Assembly (NCBI GenBank): GCA_036350795.1
Contig: JAZBNV010000028.1
Span: forward strand, 1-64,000
Source of the DNA: JAUVKT01 sp036350795
GTDB lineage: Bacteria > Bacteroidota > Bacteroidia > Bacteroidales > VadinHA17
Reading direction: 5' to 3'
DNA: 64,000 bases
A program made the position numbers and the translations under genes. Positions 63,893-64,000 of this stretch are shown one piece after another (within the stretch, counting starts at the first letter, position 1; the number at the start of each line of letters is the position of its first letter). Under the pieces are notes generated by a model. It was not told the origin of the DNA, made no database searches, and saw only the letters and a list, made by a program, of their open reading frames with translations.

Positions 63893-64000
63893 CTATCTGA
63901 TAATAACTAATCTTCTGTTATAAGTTCCATTTTTAGTTTCTATTCGTAAAATATAAACTCCTTCAGCAGTATCGGCTATAGAAATCTCATTATATCCGGA
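63893..64000 (-). CDS. 3' end of a T9SS cargo protein (partial)
   Basis: Reading the minus strand from the window edge gives 35 residues and a TAG stop at 63893-63895. The segment ADTAEGVYILRI followed by NRRLVIIR is the end of a type A T9SS sorting domain (the last strands of the CTD, basic finish). The body of the protein lies beyond the window. Its stop is 5 bases from the stop of the converging aconitase-family gene. Confidence 0.75.
   Translation of the reverse strand, partial: SGYNEISIADTAEGVYILRIETKNGTYNRRLVIIR

Noticed and set aside
1..64000. tRNA, rRNA, CRISPR arrays, transposases, prophage genes
   Set aside because: I looked for cloverleaf endings, regular short repeats with spacers and transposase or integrase motifs and found none; a dedicated RNA search could still find small RNAs I cannot see.

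Overview
The window looks like chromosomal DNA of a Bacteroidota bacterium, probably class Bacteroidia. The reasons are: several upstream regions carry the phylum's TTTG / TAnnTTTG promoter pattern; two complete proteins and one cut at the right edge end in type IX secretion (T9SS) C-terminal sorting domains; families largely restricted to the phylum are present (DUF4293, DUF5916, DUF4465, a DUF5074-type propeller); and Shine-Dalgarno sequences are weak. Base composition is moderately AT-rich and even. No rRNA, tRNA, CRISPR array, prophage or insertion sequence was seen. Coding is dense, and converging genes usually overlap at their 3' ends.

Layout. 0-9.2 kb is housekeeping: uridine phosphorylase, an SPFH protein, a DUF5916 outer-membrane protein, DUF4293, pyrB-pyrI, an RNA methyltransferase/EamA/YigZ operon and a GroES-like protein. 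9.2-18.3 kb holds an octaheme cytochrome fused to HEAT/TPR repeats with a RidA-like partner, a TauE/SafE permease, a NamZ-like (DUF1343) protein, a 5'-nucleotidase and alkaline phosphatase lipoprotein pair, and QueE. At 18.3-20.3 kb lies a PorE-architecture OmpA protein.

20.3-29.8 kb is the most unusual block. It contains a soluble histidine kinase, a one-TM TPR protein with an anti-sigma-like N-terminus, an unlisted 47-residue double-glycine leader peptide (22188-22331, minus strand), a large periplasmic TPR-CHAT protease anchored by a C-terminal helix, an ECF sigma factor, a C39-peptidase ABC exporter and its HlyD-type partner. I read this as a candidate peptide maturation, export and signalling module in which a membrane-bound CHAT protease and a sigma/anti-sigma pair accompany a secreted peptide. 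The functional link is inference from proximity and domain content.

29.8-33.5 kb is a 5-oxoprolinase operon (Nramp-pxpA-pxpB-pxpC). 33.7-43.2 kb holds a DUF349 protein, pyrG (TTG start), yidC with an unusual TPR-like insert, a LacI-type regulator and a transglutaminase-like lipoprotein. 43.3-53.7 kb is a cobalamin-riboswitch-led, tightly packed eight-gene operon: DUF4465 lipoprotein, T9SS surface protein, BtuB-type receptor, BtuG-like propeller lipoprotein, T9SS trypsin-like protease, and BtuF, BtuC and BtuD. The secreted protease inside a B12 operon is notable. 53.7-60 kb carries a TlpA-like thioredoxin protein, a family-2 glycosyltransferase, a peptide deformylase with a D-threonine-aldolase-like enzyme, a YihY/BrkB membrane protein and a BioG-like esterase. 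60.2-63.9 kb has two tandem aconitase-family proteins, each a LeuC-LeuD fusion, and the window ends in the 3' end of a T9SS cargo gene.
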